This document shows, one piece after another, positions 15,871 to 25,107 of a stretch of 64,000 nt of DNA; position 1 is the first letter of the stretch, and each line of letters opens with the position of its first letter. Origin of the DNA: Pedobacter xixiisoli. Lineage in GTDB: Bacteria > Bacteroidota > Bacteroidia > Sphingobacteriales > Sphingobacteriaceae. The notes under the pieces were generated by a model, which made no database searches, was not told where the DNA came from, and saw only the letters and a program-made list of their open reading frames with translations. The position numbers and the translations under genes are program-made. The DNA is taken from NCBI RefSeq assembly GCF_900215335.1, contig NZ_OCMT01000001.1:1054001-1118000 (forward strand), read 5' to 3'.

Positions 15871-17049
15871 TTAACGAAGATTTTCTATAACTATTGCACT
15901 AGCACCACCGCCACCATTACAAATTCCGGCTACACCAATTTTACCGTTATTTTGTTGTAGCACAGATAGCAACGTAACCACTATTCTAGCACCAGAAGCG
16001 CCCAGTGGATGTCCGATGGCTACCGCTCCACCATTAATGTTTACTTTATCTCCATTTAAGCCCAGTTCTTGGTTGTTTGCTAAAGAAACCACAGAAAAAG
16101 CTTCGTTAATTTCGAAATAATCAACTTGTTCTTTGGTGATGTTGGCTCTTTGTAGAGCTAATGGGATTGCTTTGGAAGGTGCTGTGGTAAACCATTCTGG
16201 AGCTTGTTGGGCATCGGCATAAGCTAACACCTTAGCCAGAGGCTTTAAGCCTAGTTCTTTTGCTTTATCAGCGCTCATTAAAACCAAAGCCGCTGCCCCA
16301 TCATTTAATGTAGAAGCATTTGCTGCCGTAACTGTTCCGTCTTTTTTGAAAACAGGTTTTAAACTTGGTATTTTATCAAATTTAACTGCTGCAGGTTCTT
16401 CATCTTCATTAAATAAAGTGATGTTGCCTTTTCTATCCTTTATTTCTACAGCTACAATTTCATCTTTAAATTTTCCATTCGCTTGTGCATTTTGTGCTCT
16501 TTTGTAAGACTCGATAGCAAAATTGTCTTGGTCTTCACGAGTGATGTTGCAAGTCTCTGCGCAAAGCTCAGCGGCAGAACCCATGTGGTAATCGTTGTAA
16601 ACATCCCACAAGCCATCTTTCACTAAACCATCAGTAATTTGTCCATGACCTAAACGATAACCATTTCTGGCTTTGTCTAAATAATAAGGAACATTACTCA
16701 TACTTTCCATTCCGCCAGCAATAACGATGTCATTTTCTCCTAAAGCGATACTTTGGGCAGCTAGCATAATGGCCTTAGTACCAGAAGCACAAACTTTATT
16801 AATGGTGGTGGTAGGCAAATCTGGTAAATCTGCAAATTTAGCTGCTTGTGTAGCTGGTGCCTGACCTAAACCAGCAGATAATACATTGCCCATGTAGACC
16901 TCTTGCACTTGTTCTGCCTTAATACCTGTCTTTTCGATAGCGCCCTTAATAGCGATACCGCCTAACTGTGTGGCAGTAAATCCTGATAGTGAGCCGCCAA
17001 AACTACCAATAGGAGTTCTAACCGCTGATACGATAACTACTTCTTTCAT
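15871..17049 (-). CDS. Acetyl-CoA C-acetyltransferase (thiolase II)
   Basis: The enzyme catalyses reversible Claisen condensation of two acetyl-CoA, or thiolysis of acetoacetyl-CoA. Its 392 residues and motifs match biosynthetic thiolases: nucleophile C87 in NKVCASG, H347 in [10 protein letters not shown] and C377 in CNGGGGAS near the C terminus. The segment [21 protein letters not shown] carries the conserved NEAF. It is followed by a secreted protein gene in the same direction. No 3-hydroxyacyl-CoA dehydrogenase or PHB gene is adjacent, so the pathway is not fixed by context. Confidence 0.95.
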   Translation of the reverse strand: MKEVVIVSAVRTPIGSFGGSLSGFTATQLGGIAIKGAIEKTGIKAEQVQEVYMGNVLSAGLGQAPATQAAKFADLPDLPTTTINKVCASGTKAIMLAAQSIALGENDIVIAGGMESMSNVPYYLDKARNGYRLGHGQITDGLVKDGLWDVYNDYHMGSAAELCAETCNITREDQDNFAIESYKRAQNAQANGKFKDEIVAVEIKDRKGNITLFNEDEEPAAVKFDKIPSLKPVFKKDGTVTAANASTLNDGAAALVLMSADKAKELGLKPLAKVLAYADAQQAPEWFTTAPSKAIPLALQRANITKEQVDYFEINEAFSVVSLANNQELGLNGDKVNINGGAVAIGHPLGASGARIVVTLLSVLQQNNGKIGVAGICNGGGGASAIVIENLR

Positions 17050-17138
17050 TTTGTATGTGATAAACTAATATTTGGTTGGCGGCAATTTAGCTAATATCTC
17101 CTAAATAAGGTATGAAAGTCAATTATTATTGCAAAAAA

Positions 17139-17318
17139 CTAAGGGGTTTCACTGTCTTTTTTGCTGGACTTTTTCTTTCGTGCTTTTATCGCTTCGTTAA
17201 GAAGATATTCTATTTGTCCATTCGTACTTCTAAATTCATCGGTAGCCCAATGCTCTACTTCTTTAAGCAATGCAGGGCTTATCCGCAATACAAATGCTTT
17301 TTTCTCTTTGTCCGACAT
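17139..17318 (-). CDS. Small Arc-like ribbon-helix-helix protein
   Basis: This 59-residue frame starts with ATG at 17318. The sequence MSDKEKKAFVLRISPALLKE forms the beta-strand and first helix of an Arc/MetJ ribbon-helix-helix fold, followed by EVEHWATDEFRSTNGQIEYLLNEAIK (described in two parts: turn, then second helix) and a lysine/serine tail. Such proteins bind DNA as dimers. It lies 50 bp downstream of the SPFH gene on the same strand, a pairing I recall from other bacteria. Its targets are unknown; autoregulation of the pair is an inference. Confidence 0.82.
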   Translation of the reverse strand: MSDKEKKAFVLRISPALLKEVEHWATDEFRSTNGQIEYLLNEAIKARKKKSSKKDSETP

Positions 17319-17368
17319 TGTGGTGATCTATCTCATTACTTTCGTGTTCAACTTCAGTTTAGAGAGGG

Positions 17369-18226
17369 TTAATTGTATAACGTCCCGGTGTTAACCACAG
17401 GTTGTGCATTTCTATCACCGCACAATACCACTAATAAGTTGCTTACCATGGCAGCTTTGCGTTCTTCATCTAGCTTAACTATCTCTTTTTCAGACAATCT
17501 TTCTAATGCCATTTCTACCATTCCTACAGCTCCTTCTACAATCAGTTTACGTGCTGCAATTACAGCTGCCGCTTGTTGGCGTTGCAGCATAGCACTAGCA
17601 ATTTCTTGCGCATAAGCCAAGTGCGATATTCTTGCTTCAATAATTTCGATACCAGCTCTAGAAAGACGCTCGTTCAATTCTTCTTCCAGTAAATTATTTA
17701 CTTTTTCTGCACCATCTTTTAAGGTGATTTGTGCATTTTCATCCTCCAAGCTATCGTAAGCAAAGCTGTTAGCTAGATGTCTTACAGCCGCTTCACTTTG
17801 GATATTTACATATTGTAGATAGTCTTCAACAGCAAAGCTCGCTTTCGCAGTTTCTTTAACCTGCCAAACAATTACAGCTGCAATTTCAATAGGATTGCCC
17901 ATTTTATCGTTTACTTTCAACTGTTGGCCATTTAAATTTCTAGCTCTTAGGGATAGCTTCTTTTTGGTAGTTAGGGGATTTACCCAAAAGAAACCTTCTG
18001 ATTTTACAGTTCCTACATATTTTCCAAATAGAGTCAATACTTTAGATTCATTTGGGTTAACGATAATTAAACCAGGCAATACAAGGATGAAATCTATGAC
18101 TAGCACAGCAGATGCCCATGCAAATTGCCTAATCGCAAAAAGGTAAATGCCCCCAATCAGTAGTAATAAAAAGATGGCTAAGGTTAGGTAACCCGAAGGT
18201 GGTTGTATAATTTTTTCCGTTTTCAT
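17369..18226 (-). CDS. SPFH/Band-7 domain membrane protein
   Basis: The 285-residue protein has two N-terminal membrane segments (about 15-35 and 38-57), then the SPFH domain (about 60-230) beginning [17 protein letters not shown] and including [14 protein letters not shown], and a C-terminal helical part with [16 protein letters not shown]. It is of the canonical membrane-anchored type and unrelated in context to the SPFH gene at 4148. The likely role is organisation of membrane microdomains or protease partners, but no protease gene is adjacent; the downstream neighbour is a ribbon-helix-helix protein. Confidence 0.9.
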   Translation of the reverse strand: MKTEKIIQPPSGYLTLAIFLLLLIGGIYLFAIRQFAWASAVLVIDFILVLPGLIIVNPNESKVLTLFGKYVGTVKSEGFFWVNPLTTKKKLSLRARNLNGQQLKVNDKMGNPIEIAAVIVWQVKETAKASFAVEDYLQYVNIQSEAAVRHLANSFAYDSLEDENAQITLKDGAEKVNNLLEEELNERLSRAGIEIIEARISHLAYAQEIASAMLQRQQAAAVIAARKLIVEGAVGMVEMALERLSEKEIVKLDEERKAAMVSNLLVVLCGDRNAQPVVNTGTLYN

Positions 18227-18367
18227 AATGATATTATTTTGATATCAATATTAGTCAGAAAAAATGAAATTTAAAAATCCTTTTGATAAGTAATGCTATT
18301 CTATTAGCTAGTTTATAGCCTAATGAAGAAATAAATCTTAATTTTGATTTAACTAAAGGATTATATT

Positions 18368-20443
18368 TTGGCCAAGATTAAAAAGAATTCGCATAAATTA
18401 CTTTACCGTAAGTACTCTTCCAACCTCAAATATGTGATGATGGCGGTTTGTGTGCTGGTAGTTACACTTTATCTGCCCAAGCAGCCTCGTTTCCGCTACG
18501 AGTTTGAAAAAGGAAAAACTTGGTTAAACAAAGATTTAATCTCGCCTTTTAGTTTTGCAATTTTAAAAACCCCTCAACAAGCAGAAGCTGATAAAAAAGC
18601 CGTTGTGGAAAATATATTGCCAATTTATCAATTTAAGGAGGATGTTTTCAAAGATCAGAGCGAAGCTTATTTAAATGAATTTGACGTAAAATGGAAGTCG
18701 AATACCTTGGATGAGGCAGAAAAGGAAATCAATAGGCAGCGTTCGCACCAACTATTGAAAGCGATTTATAACAGGGGGGTGATTGATATCAATCCTAAAC
18801 ACCAAAAGGGCAATAAGTATTACGACTTTTCTTTATTGAAAAATAATGTTTCTACTAAAAGTAATTCTCAAGACGTTTTTACAGTAGAAACAGCTTTGGC
18901 GTTTATCAGAGATAACTTGAAATCTAATGATGAAAATGTAAGAAAGACAATTATAGACCTTTCAGAAAGTCACGTAAAGCCTAATTTGGTCTTTGATGAG
19001 GCGCTGACTGCGACAGTTCAGGCCAATGCTTTAAATAGTATTTCTACTACCAAAGGCATGGTGCAAAAGGGAGATCTGATTGTTGCTAATGAAACAGTGA
19101 TAGATGAAGAAGTTTATCAAAAGCTGGTGTCGTTTCGAGAAAACTACGATGCGCAGACAAAAAGCGTTGGCGATGATAAGCTGGTTTTTCTAGGACAGGT
19201 ACTCTTGGTTGGTTTTATTGTAACCTTGCTAATGGTATTCCTTTTCTTATTTAGAAAAGATATTTACGCAGATAACCGACAGCTTTCACTGTTATTGCTG
19301 GTTATTACTTCGATGCTTTTGGTACTTACTTGGGCAATTAAATTCAATCTATCCAATCTATATCTAATTCCATTCTGTATTGTTCCTATAATTATCAGGA
19401 TATTATTCGATACCCGATTGGCTTTAAATCTGCACTTGTTGGTCATACTGATAGCAGGTTTCTTCGTGCCTAACAGTTTTGAGTTTGTGTTTTATCAGAC
19501 TACTGCTGGTATGGTGGCTATTTATAGTATCAAAAATTTGGTAAAACGTGAGCAGTTATTGATTTCTGCATCGTTTATTTTAAGCGCTTACTTTATCTCT
19601 TTTGTTGGAATCGCTTTGTTAAGAGAAGGTTCTTTTGGTCACATAGAATGGACTAACTTTCTGCCGTTTGTATTTAGCGTACTATTGTCATTACTTGCTT
19701 ATCCTTTGATTTACGCATTTGAAAGAGTTTTTGGTATCACTTCAGACGTTGCTTTAATTGAATTGACCAACACCAATAATAAATTGCTTCGTGAGCTTGC
19801 TTTTAAAGCCCCTGGAACATTTCAGCACTCTTTACAGGTGGCTAACCTAGCAGAAGCTGCGATATTCAAAATAGGAGGGAATGCGCTATTGGTAAGAGCA
19901 GGTGCTTTATATCACGATGTGGGTAAGATGGAAAACCCCCAGTATTTCATCGAAAATCAAACTGGCACTAGTCCGCATGACAAGTTACCTTATGAGCAAA
20001 GTGCGCAAATTATCATCAGACACGTTCATAAAGGAATTGAGATCACAAGAAAGTATAAGTTGCCAGAATCGGTTATTGATTTTATACGTACACATCACGG
20101 AAATACTCGTGTAGATTATTTTTACCAATCATTCTTAAAGAATTCTCCAGAAAAATTTATTGACGAAAATATTTTCCGTTATCCAGGACCGATTCCATTT
20201 TCGAAAGAAACTGGTGTGTTAATGTTAGCAGATTCGGTAGAAGCAGCCTCAAGAAGTCTTAAAAATCCGGACGCTCAACACATAAATGACCTAGTTGAAA
20301 GGATAATTGACTACAAATTGGAGCAAAATCAATTAGATAATTGCGATTTAACGTTAAAAGATTTAGAAACTATTAAACTGATATTCAAGACGATGCTAAT
20401 GAGTATCTATCATGTTCGCGTAGATTATCCAAAAACAATGTAA
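18368..20443 (+). CDS. 7TM-HD family c-di-AMP phosphodiesterase (PgpH-like)
   Basis: The 691-residue membrane protein has the family layout: one N-terminal membrane segment (about 21-38), an extracytoplasmic 7TMR-HDED region (about 45-270), seven membrane helices (about 275-460) and a cytoplasmic HD domain (about 485-660). Metal ligands are visible in FQHSLQVA, ALYHDVGKM, IIRHVHKG, RTHHGN and MLADSVEA. PgpH-type proteins hydrolyse c-di-AMP to pApA. The start is a TTG at 18368: a stop codon lies in frame at 18350 and no ATG is available, and AAAGGA lies 7 nt upstream. Two tRNA genes follow from a separate promoter. Confidence 0.93.
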   Translation: MAKIKKNSHKLLYRKYSSNLKYVMMAVCVLVVTLYLPKQPRFRYEFEKGKTWLNKDLISPFSFAILKTPQQAEADKKAVVENILPIYQFKEDVFKDQSEAYLNEFDVKWKSNTLDEAEKEINRQRSHQLLKAIYNRGVIDINPKHQKGNKYYDFSLLKNNVSTKSNSQDVFTVETALAFIRDNLKSNDENVRKTIIDLSESHVKPNLVFDEALTATVQANALNSISTTKGMVQKGDLIVANETVIDEEVYQKLVSFRENYDAQTKSVGDDKLVFLGQVLLVGFIVTLLMVFLFLFRKDIYADNRQLSLLLLVITSMLLVLTWAIKFNLSNLYLIPFCIVPIIIRILFDTRLALNLHLLVILIAGFFVPNSFEFVFYQTTAGMVAIYSIKNLVKREQLLISASFILSAYFISFVGIALLREGSFGHIEWTNFLPFVFSVLLSLLAYPLIYAFERVFGITSDVALIELTNTNNKLLRELAFKAPGTFQHSLQVANLAEAAIFKIGGNALLVRAGALYHDVGKMENPQYFIENQTGTSPHDKLPYEQSAQIIIRHVHKGIEITRKYKLPESVIDFIRTHHGNTRVDYFYQSFLKNSPEKFIDENIFRYPGPIPFSKETGVLMLADSVEAASRSLKNPDAQHINDLVERIIDYKLEQNQLDNCDLTLKDLETIKLIFKTMLMSIYHVRVDYPKTM

Positions 20444-20450
20444 TTTTTTT

Positions 20451-20479
20451 TTGAAAATATGAACGAATAACTATATTTG
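20451..20479 (+). promoter_or_regulatory. Promoter of the tRNA-Ser/tRNA-Pro pair
   Basis: A -33 TTG (20451-20453) and a perfect -7 element TATATTTG (20472-20479) are separated by 18 nt, the Bacteroidota arrangement. It partly follows the stop codon of the HD gene and lies 31 bp before tRNA-Ser. Confidence 0.78.
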
Positions 20480-20510
20480 CAACCTCGAAACGCAGTAATG
20501 CTCATCGAAA

Positions 20511-20598
<88 letters not shown>

Positions 20599-20623
20599 AG
20601 TAACGAAGTTTGTTACCAAAGTT

Positions 20624-20697
20624 CGGGATGTAGCGTAGCCCGGTATCGCGCCACATTTGGGATGTGGAGGTCGTAGGTTCGAATCCTGCCATCCCGA
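20624..20697 (+). tRNA. tRNA-Pro(TGG)
   Basis: The 74-nt cloverleaf has acceptor CGGGATG / CATCCCG, anticodon loop TTTGGGA with anticodon TGG, and T arm GTAGG-TTCGAAT-CCTGC. It lies 26 bp after tRNA-Ser and is probably cotranscribed. CCA is not encoded. Confidence 0.97.
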
Positions 20698-20703
20698 CTT
20701 CAG

Positions 20704-20740
20704 AGGACAAATTGAATTAATTTTCGATTTGTCCTTTTTT
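20704..20740 (+). terminator. Terminator of the tRNA operon
   Basis: AGGACAAAT pairs with ATTTGTCCT and is followed by TTTTT. Confidence 0.85.
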
Positions 20741-21198
20741 ATTTCCTTTTAATTCGTTTTTAATTATCTAGATTAGATACAACACAAGTTTTTACTAGTG
20801 GTTCGATACTGTGTTCATCGAAACTCAGTTTTTCGGAATATATTTGAGTTCCATATAATTCACCTTTTTTTTAAGCTTCATTTAACTTTAATGACGTTTT
20901 TGTTAGCTTAGCTGATTTAAAAACACGTTAATGTTTTTTGTTAGTTTGGAGAGTATTGGTTGCATTTTAAACTGCTTTTTATATTCCAAGAGCAGTTTAG
21001 AAACATTTGTTATTAGAAATTAGCTTGTACGAAAAAATGGACCCAATATTATCTTTGAGACGAGTTCATAAAAGCTAAATGACACGTTCGGTGTAACGAA
21101 ATTGGATTATTCTCTTGCTTAAATCTACTTATTGTATTAATTGAAAATGCTAAATTGTTAAAAAAACAAATTTAATTGCAGTGCACAACTAATCAGCT
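20741..21198. other. Gene-free region between tRNA operon and sugar regulator
   Basis: I find no gene in these 458 bp. Visible features are a 9-bp stem TAAACTGCT / AGCAGTTTA (20968-20999) without a T tract, and a possible orphan promoter reading right at 21025-21057. Confidence 0.5.
21025..21057 (+). promoter_or_regulatory. Possible orphan promoter antisense to the GntR-type regulator
   Basis: TTG (21025-21027), 22 nt, and TATCTTTG (21050-21057) fit the Bacteroidota consensus. The predicted transcript would run towards and then antisense to the 3' end of the regulator gene at 21199. No known RNA motif was recognised. Confidence 0.3.
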
Positions 21199-22227
21199 TT
21201 ACAGTGAATTTCTTAAGATAACCTTCGCTGGATCACGCATCTTAACCACTTCCTTTTTCAATATGGCTTTGGCTGTTTCTTCACCCATTTTATTGAAATC
21301 TGTACTGATTACAGTAATTCCATCTTCTAACACCTCTTTTACCGCAGTGTCATTGTAAGAAAGTAAACCTATATCCTTACCAAGCTTCCAACCCTTTTTA
21401 CGAGCTATTTTAATGAGTGTCACATCATCCTGATCATATCGACTAAAAGTGATGTACGCATCTCCCTTTTTAGCAAATGAAGCATCTATTTCGTTTACAA
21501 TCGTGTGTCTCTTCGAATTAAGTTTCGAGAACAATTCAAAGCCAGCTATCACCTCTTTGGCATGAAAGGCTTCAAGTGGGGCAACGAGTACCAGTCTTGA
21601 ATACTTTTCTAGCTGTGGAAGCAATTCTGTAAGAGATTCCTGGATGTCTGTTCTGTAGTCCTGATAAATGCAGGTGTAGTCGCCATCTAGATTTTTTTCT
21701 TGGTAGTCAATAATTATCCTTTTTTGTGAAGGAATACGATTTAGTACTTCTGCTGTATTGCCGTGCAAAAAAGTGGTAATTACGAAGTGCGTATAATTAG
21801 GGAGGTTTTCATCAATTAATTTCTCGAAAACCTTAAAATTATGGTGATGAAAATAGACATCTACATCAGCTTTATCTTTAATGGTCTCCAGAAAAGAATG
21901 ATATATCCGGTCTCTTAAAACATTCATTTTATCAAGAATCAAACAAATGCGATAGGGGTGGTACTGTTTTTTCTTTTTTACATAATAGCCCTTTCGATAC
22001 TCAGCCTCAATAATTCCCTTTTCTAACAAATAGTTTAGACCTTTTAACGCCGTTTCCTTACTGATTTTCAGTTGCTCTGTCAATTGATTTAATGAAGGCA
22101 AGCGATCATTTATTTTCAATTTGTTGGTTTCTATCAGATGGTTGATATGCTCAGCAAGCTGAAGATATTTCATCCTGTGTGTAGAAACGTTTGGATTAGC
22201 TGCTGTTGTCTTTTTAGTTGGGCTCAC
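21199..22227 (-). CDS. GntR-type HTH regulator with LacI-like sugar-binding domain
   Basis: The 342-residue protein begins with a GntR winged helix (about 20-90; KINDRLPSLNQLTEQLKIS and the wing GIIEAEYRKGYYV), then a periplasmic-binding-protein fold (about 95-340; YRICLILDKM, HFVITTFLHGN, RLVLVAPLE, GLLSYNDTAVKEVL) as in AraR-like regulators. It is expected to bind operator DNA and release it, or change activity, with a sugar ligand. The start is GTG (22227); an internal ATG at residue 19 is an alternative. A perfect -7 TAGCTTTG lies on the minus strand at 22254-22247. It is divergent from the GH3 gene and is the natural controller of the repeated ACCAA operators in this locus. Confidence 0.88.
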   Translation of the reverse strand: MSPTKKTTAANPNVSTHRMKYLQLAEHINHLIETNKLKINDRLPSLNQLTEQLKISKETALKGLNYLLEKGIIEAEYRKGYYVKKKKQYHPYRICLILDKMNVLRDRIYHSFLETIKDKADVDVYFHHHNFKVFEKLIDENLPNYTHFVITTFLHGNTAEVLNRIPSQKRIIIDYQEKNLDGDYTCIYQDYRTDIQESLTELLPQLEKYSRLVLVAPLEAFHAKEVIAGFELFSKLNSKRHTIVNEIDASFAKKGDAYITFSRYDQDDVTLIKIARKKGWKLGKDIGLLSYNDTAVKEVLEDGITVISTDFNKMGEETAKAILKKEVVKMRDPAKVILRNSL

Positions 22228-22276
22228 TGTTTTAGGTTTTTCAATACAAAGCTAAAGGATATTTCTGAAAAAAAAA

Positions 22277-22296
22277 TCCATACCATACCAAACTAA
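22277..22296. promoter_or_regulatory. ACCAA-type tandem operator in the regulator's own promoter
   Basis: TCCATACCATACCAAACTAA matches the 4 x 5-bp repeat found before the locus genes, with two deviations. It lies about 23 bp upstream of the regulator's -7 element, overlapping the -33 region, which suggests autoregulation. Confidence 0.55.
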
Positions 22297-22362
22297 TAAT
22301 AAAAGAGATAGAACTGGTTTTGGTTGTTGAGATCTAACGATAGGAATAAAAAAATAAAATGT

Positions 22363-22424
22363 TTGATAATTGATAATATTTTATAAATTTGCTCAGCCAA
22401 TTAAACCAAACCAAACCAAACCAG
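22363..22424 (+). promoter_or_regulatory. Promoter and ACCAA operator of the GH3-SusC-SusD unit
   Basis: -33 TTG (22363-22365), 18 nt, -7 TAAATTTG (22384-22391), then four exact ACCAA/G repeats at 22405-22424. The operator sits just after the expected transcription start (~22397), a position suited to repression by blocking. The GH3 start codon is 116 bp further on. Confidence 0.7.
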
Positions 22425-22540
22425 TTTTCTAATTGGATAAACCAAATATAATGATCAATTTATCCTGCTTCCTGCTTTAATAGTTAGCGTTGTTTGAGAT
22501 TGAAGGATCTTTTGAAAAGAAAATATAAATTACTTTATCC

Positions 22541-25048
22541 ATGATAAAATCAATTTCTTTTAAGTCGGGAGTGCTATTACTTGCTGCCATTTCTTATGCA
22601 AGTTCCACGTATGCGCAGATATATGCAAACAAGAAGGCTCCTGTAGAAGATAGGGTAAAATCCTTATTGTCTAAAATGACGTTGGAAGAAAAGCTAGACT
22701 ATATTGGTGGGTACAAAGGTTTTTATCTTAGACCAATTGAGAGGTTAGGTTTGCCAGAGATTAAACTCACTGATGGTCCTGTAGGTACACATAAAGACGG
22801 AAAATCTGTAGCTTATCCAGCAAGTATTTTATCGGCAGCTACCTGGGATACCAACTTAATAAAGAGGTTGGGTAAAGAGCTAGGAAGAGATTCTAGGGCT
22901 CGAGGTGTACATATATTATTAGCTCCTGGAGTTAATATCGTTAGGGCACCTATGGGTGGTAGAAATTTCGAGTACTTTAGCGAAGATCCATTTTTGAATT
23001 CGAGGGTTGGGGTGGCTTACATTCAGGGTTTGCAAGAAGAAAGGGTAGTAGCTACCGTAAAACATTACGCTGCTAATAATCAAGAGTGGGATCGTAATAA
23101 TGTAAGTTCTGACATTGATGAACGTACTTTGCACGAAATTTATTTGCCCGCATTTAAGGCAGCAGTACAGGAAGGCAAAACGGGTTCGGTAATGAATAGT
23201 TACAACCCTGTTAACGGCGTTTATACTACCCAAAATAATTATCTTAACAACGAAATTCTTAAAGGAAAATGGGGTTTTGATGGTTTTATCATGTCAGATT
23301 GGTCATCAACTTATAACGGTATAGAAGCAGCAAAAGGAGGTTTAGATCTAGAAATGTCTCGAGCGGTTCATATGAATAAAAAAGATATGGGCCTGGCTAT
23401 AAAAAATGGAACATTAAAAGAGGAAGTGATTGACGATAAAGTTCGCAGGATTTTGCGTGTCATTTTCCGTTTCGGTTTTTACGATAACGAGCAGCTAGAT
23501 ACTACTATACCAAAAGATAATCCAGATGGTGCCAAAGTATCACTCGACCTTGCTAGAGGCGGGGTAGTTTTATTAAAGAATGAAGGTAATATATTGCCCT
23601 TATCTAAGAACATTAAAAAAATAGCGGTTATTGGTCCAAATTCAGATGTTTACATGGCGGGCGGAGGTAGTTCTTATACCTTTCCTTTTCATTCTGTAAC
23701 TACTTTGGCTGGGATAAAGAAGCACTCTGAAAATGCAGAAATTATCCATTCTGTAGGTTTACCTGTACTTTCAGATTTAGTTGCCAAGTCAGTTTTTTAT
23801 ACTGAAGAAGGCTCTGCCGTTTGTGGACTAAAAGCAGAATATTTTAACAACATAAAGTTGCAAGGCACTCCTTTTAAAACAGGAATTGACACCATAGTTA
23901 GTATTAATAACGGTTGGCATGTAGCTTCTGATCGTAGGGGATTTCCTTTCGACCATTGTTCTGTACGTTGGACCGGTATTGTAAAACCACAACAATCTGG
24001 TAAGTATAAATTTACGGTAAGAGGGTTTGATGGTTTTAGATTGTACATAGATGATAAAGAGGTAATCAATCTTTGGAGAGAACAAGGAATTACTACAAAA
24101 AGTGTAGCTCTCGACTTAGCAGCGGGTAAAGAACATAAAGTTAGGTTAGAATATTACGCCAATTCGCATCCTGTAGATATCAGCTTTGCTTGGCATTTAG
24201 ATAAGTTAGATTTTTCTGAAGCTGTTAAAGCAGCATCTAGTGCTGATGTTGCCATTGTATGTGTGGGCTTTAATGAAAGTAGTGAACGTGAGGGGAATGA
24301 TCGTTCTTTTGAGTTGTTAGATTATCAGGACAGCCTGATTAACGTAATTACCAAAATTAATCCTAAAACTATTGTGGTTTTAAATGCTGGTGGTAATGTG
24401 GCTATGGAAAAATGGCTGCCTAAAACCGCAGGATTATTGCATGCTTGGTATCCAGGACAGGAAGGTGGAGATGCTATTGGAGAAGTACTTTTTGGCGTAA
24501 CTAATCCTAGTGGTAAGCTTCCGGTAAGTTTTGAAAAAAAATGGGAAGATAATCCTGCTTTCAATAATTATTACGATCCAACAAACAGTAAACGAGTTAA
24601 ATATAACGAAGGTGTTTTTGTAGGCTATCGTTATTACGATACTAAAAATGTAAAACCAATGTTTCCCTTTGGTTTTGGCTTATCTTACACCACATTTAAA
24701 TACAGCGATCTTAAAGTGAGTGTAATCCAAAAAGGTAAATCGCCGCAGGCTACGGTAACTTTTAATGTCAGTAATACTGGAAATTACGACGGCGCCGAAG
24801 TAGCACAACTATACATTAGAGATGTGGTAAGCCCAGTGCCTAGACCATTAAAAGAACTTAAAGGCTTCTCTAAAGTTTTTTTGAAAAAGGGTGAAACAAA
24901 GACCATCACGATAGAATTGGATGAATCGGCTTTTGCCTATTATAAAACCAATCTTAAGAAATTTGGATATGATCCGGGTGCATTTGAAATCCTTGTTGGT
25001 TCATCTTCAGCGAATATTAATTTAAAGAAAGCAATAGTTTTAAAATAG
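22541..25048 (+). CDS. Glycoside hydrolase family 3 beta-glycosidase with PA14 domain
   Basis: The 835-residue exported enzyme has a signal peptide (cleavage near A25/Q26). The GH3 N-domain (about 35-320) includes KHYAANNQEWDRN and the catalytic nucleophile D253 in IMSDWSS. The GH3 C-domain is split by a PA14 insertion (about 415-560, GLKAEYFNN...), which often shapes substrate specificity in beta-glucosidases. The likely acid/base lies in FNESSEREGNDR. A C-terminal Fn3-like domain (about 715-830) follows. It probably removes non-reducing-end beta-linked sugars from imported or surface-released oligosaccharides. It is the first gene after the regulator-controlled promoter. Confidence 0.95.
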   Translation: MIKSISFKSGVLLLAAISYASSTYAQIYANKKAPVEDRVKSLLSKMTLEEKLDYIGGYKGFYLRPIERLGLPEIKLTDGPVGTHKDGKSVAYPASILSAATWDTNLIKRLGKELGRDSRARGVHILLAPGVNIVRAPMGGRNFEYFSEDPFLNSRVGVAYIQGLQEERVVATVKHYAANNQEWDRNNVSSDIDERTLHEIYLPAFKAAVQEGKTGSVMNSYNPVNGVYTTQNNYLNNEILKGKWGFDGFIMSDWSSTYNGIEAAKGGLDLEMSRAVHMNKKDMGLAIKNGTLKEEVIDDKVRRILRVIFRFGFYDNEQLDTTIPKDNPDGAKVSLDLARGGVVLLKNEGNILPLSKNIKKIAVIGPNSDVYMAGGGSSYTFPFHSVTTLAGIKKHSENAEIIHSVGLPVLSDLVAKSVFYTEEGSAVCGLKAEYFNNIKLQGTPFKTGIDTIVSINNGWHVASDRRGFPFDHCSVRWTGIVKPQQSGKYKFTVRGFDGFRLYIDDKEVINLWREQGITTKSVALDLAAGKEHKVRLEYYANSHPVDISFAWHLDKLDFSEAVKAASSADVAIVCVGFNESSEREGNDRSFELLDYQDSLINVITKINPKTIVVLNAGGNVAMEKWLPKTAGLLHAWYPGQEGGDAIGEVLFGVTNPSGKLPVSFEKKWEDNPAFNNYYDPTNSKRVKYNEGVFVGYRYYDTKNVKPMFPFGFGLSYTTFKYSDLKVSVIQKGKSPQATVTFNVSNTGNYDGAEVAQLYIRDVVSPVPRPLKELKGFSKVFLKKGETKTITIELDESAFAYYKTNLKKFGYDPGAFEILVGSSSANINLKKAIVLK

Positions 25049-25075
25049 ACTGCCTTAGTAAATAGGCAAAGTTTT

Positions 25076-25106
25076 TAACCAAATATGTTTTACTAACCAA
25101 ATATGT
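25076..25106 (+). repeat. Two 13-bp direct repeats upstream of susC
   Basis: TAACCAAATATGT occurs at 25076-25088 and 25094-25106, 18 bp apart, ending immediately before the ATG at 25108. Its AACCA core resembles the locus operator, so it may be a weak regulator site or part of the translation initiation region. Confidence 0.5.
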
Positions 25107-25107
25107 A

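Noticed and set aside
22403..22424. CRISPR-like short tandem repeats
   Set aside because: The repeat unit is 5 bp with no spacers; it is an operator. No CRISPR array or cas gene is present in the window.
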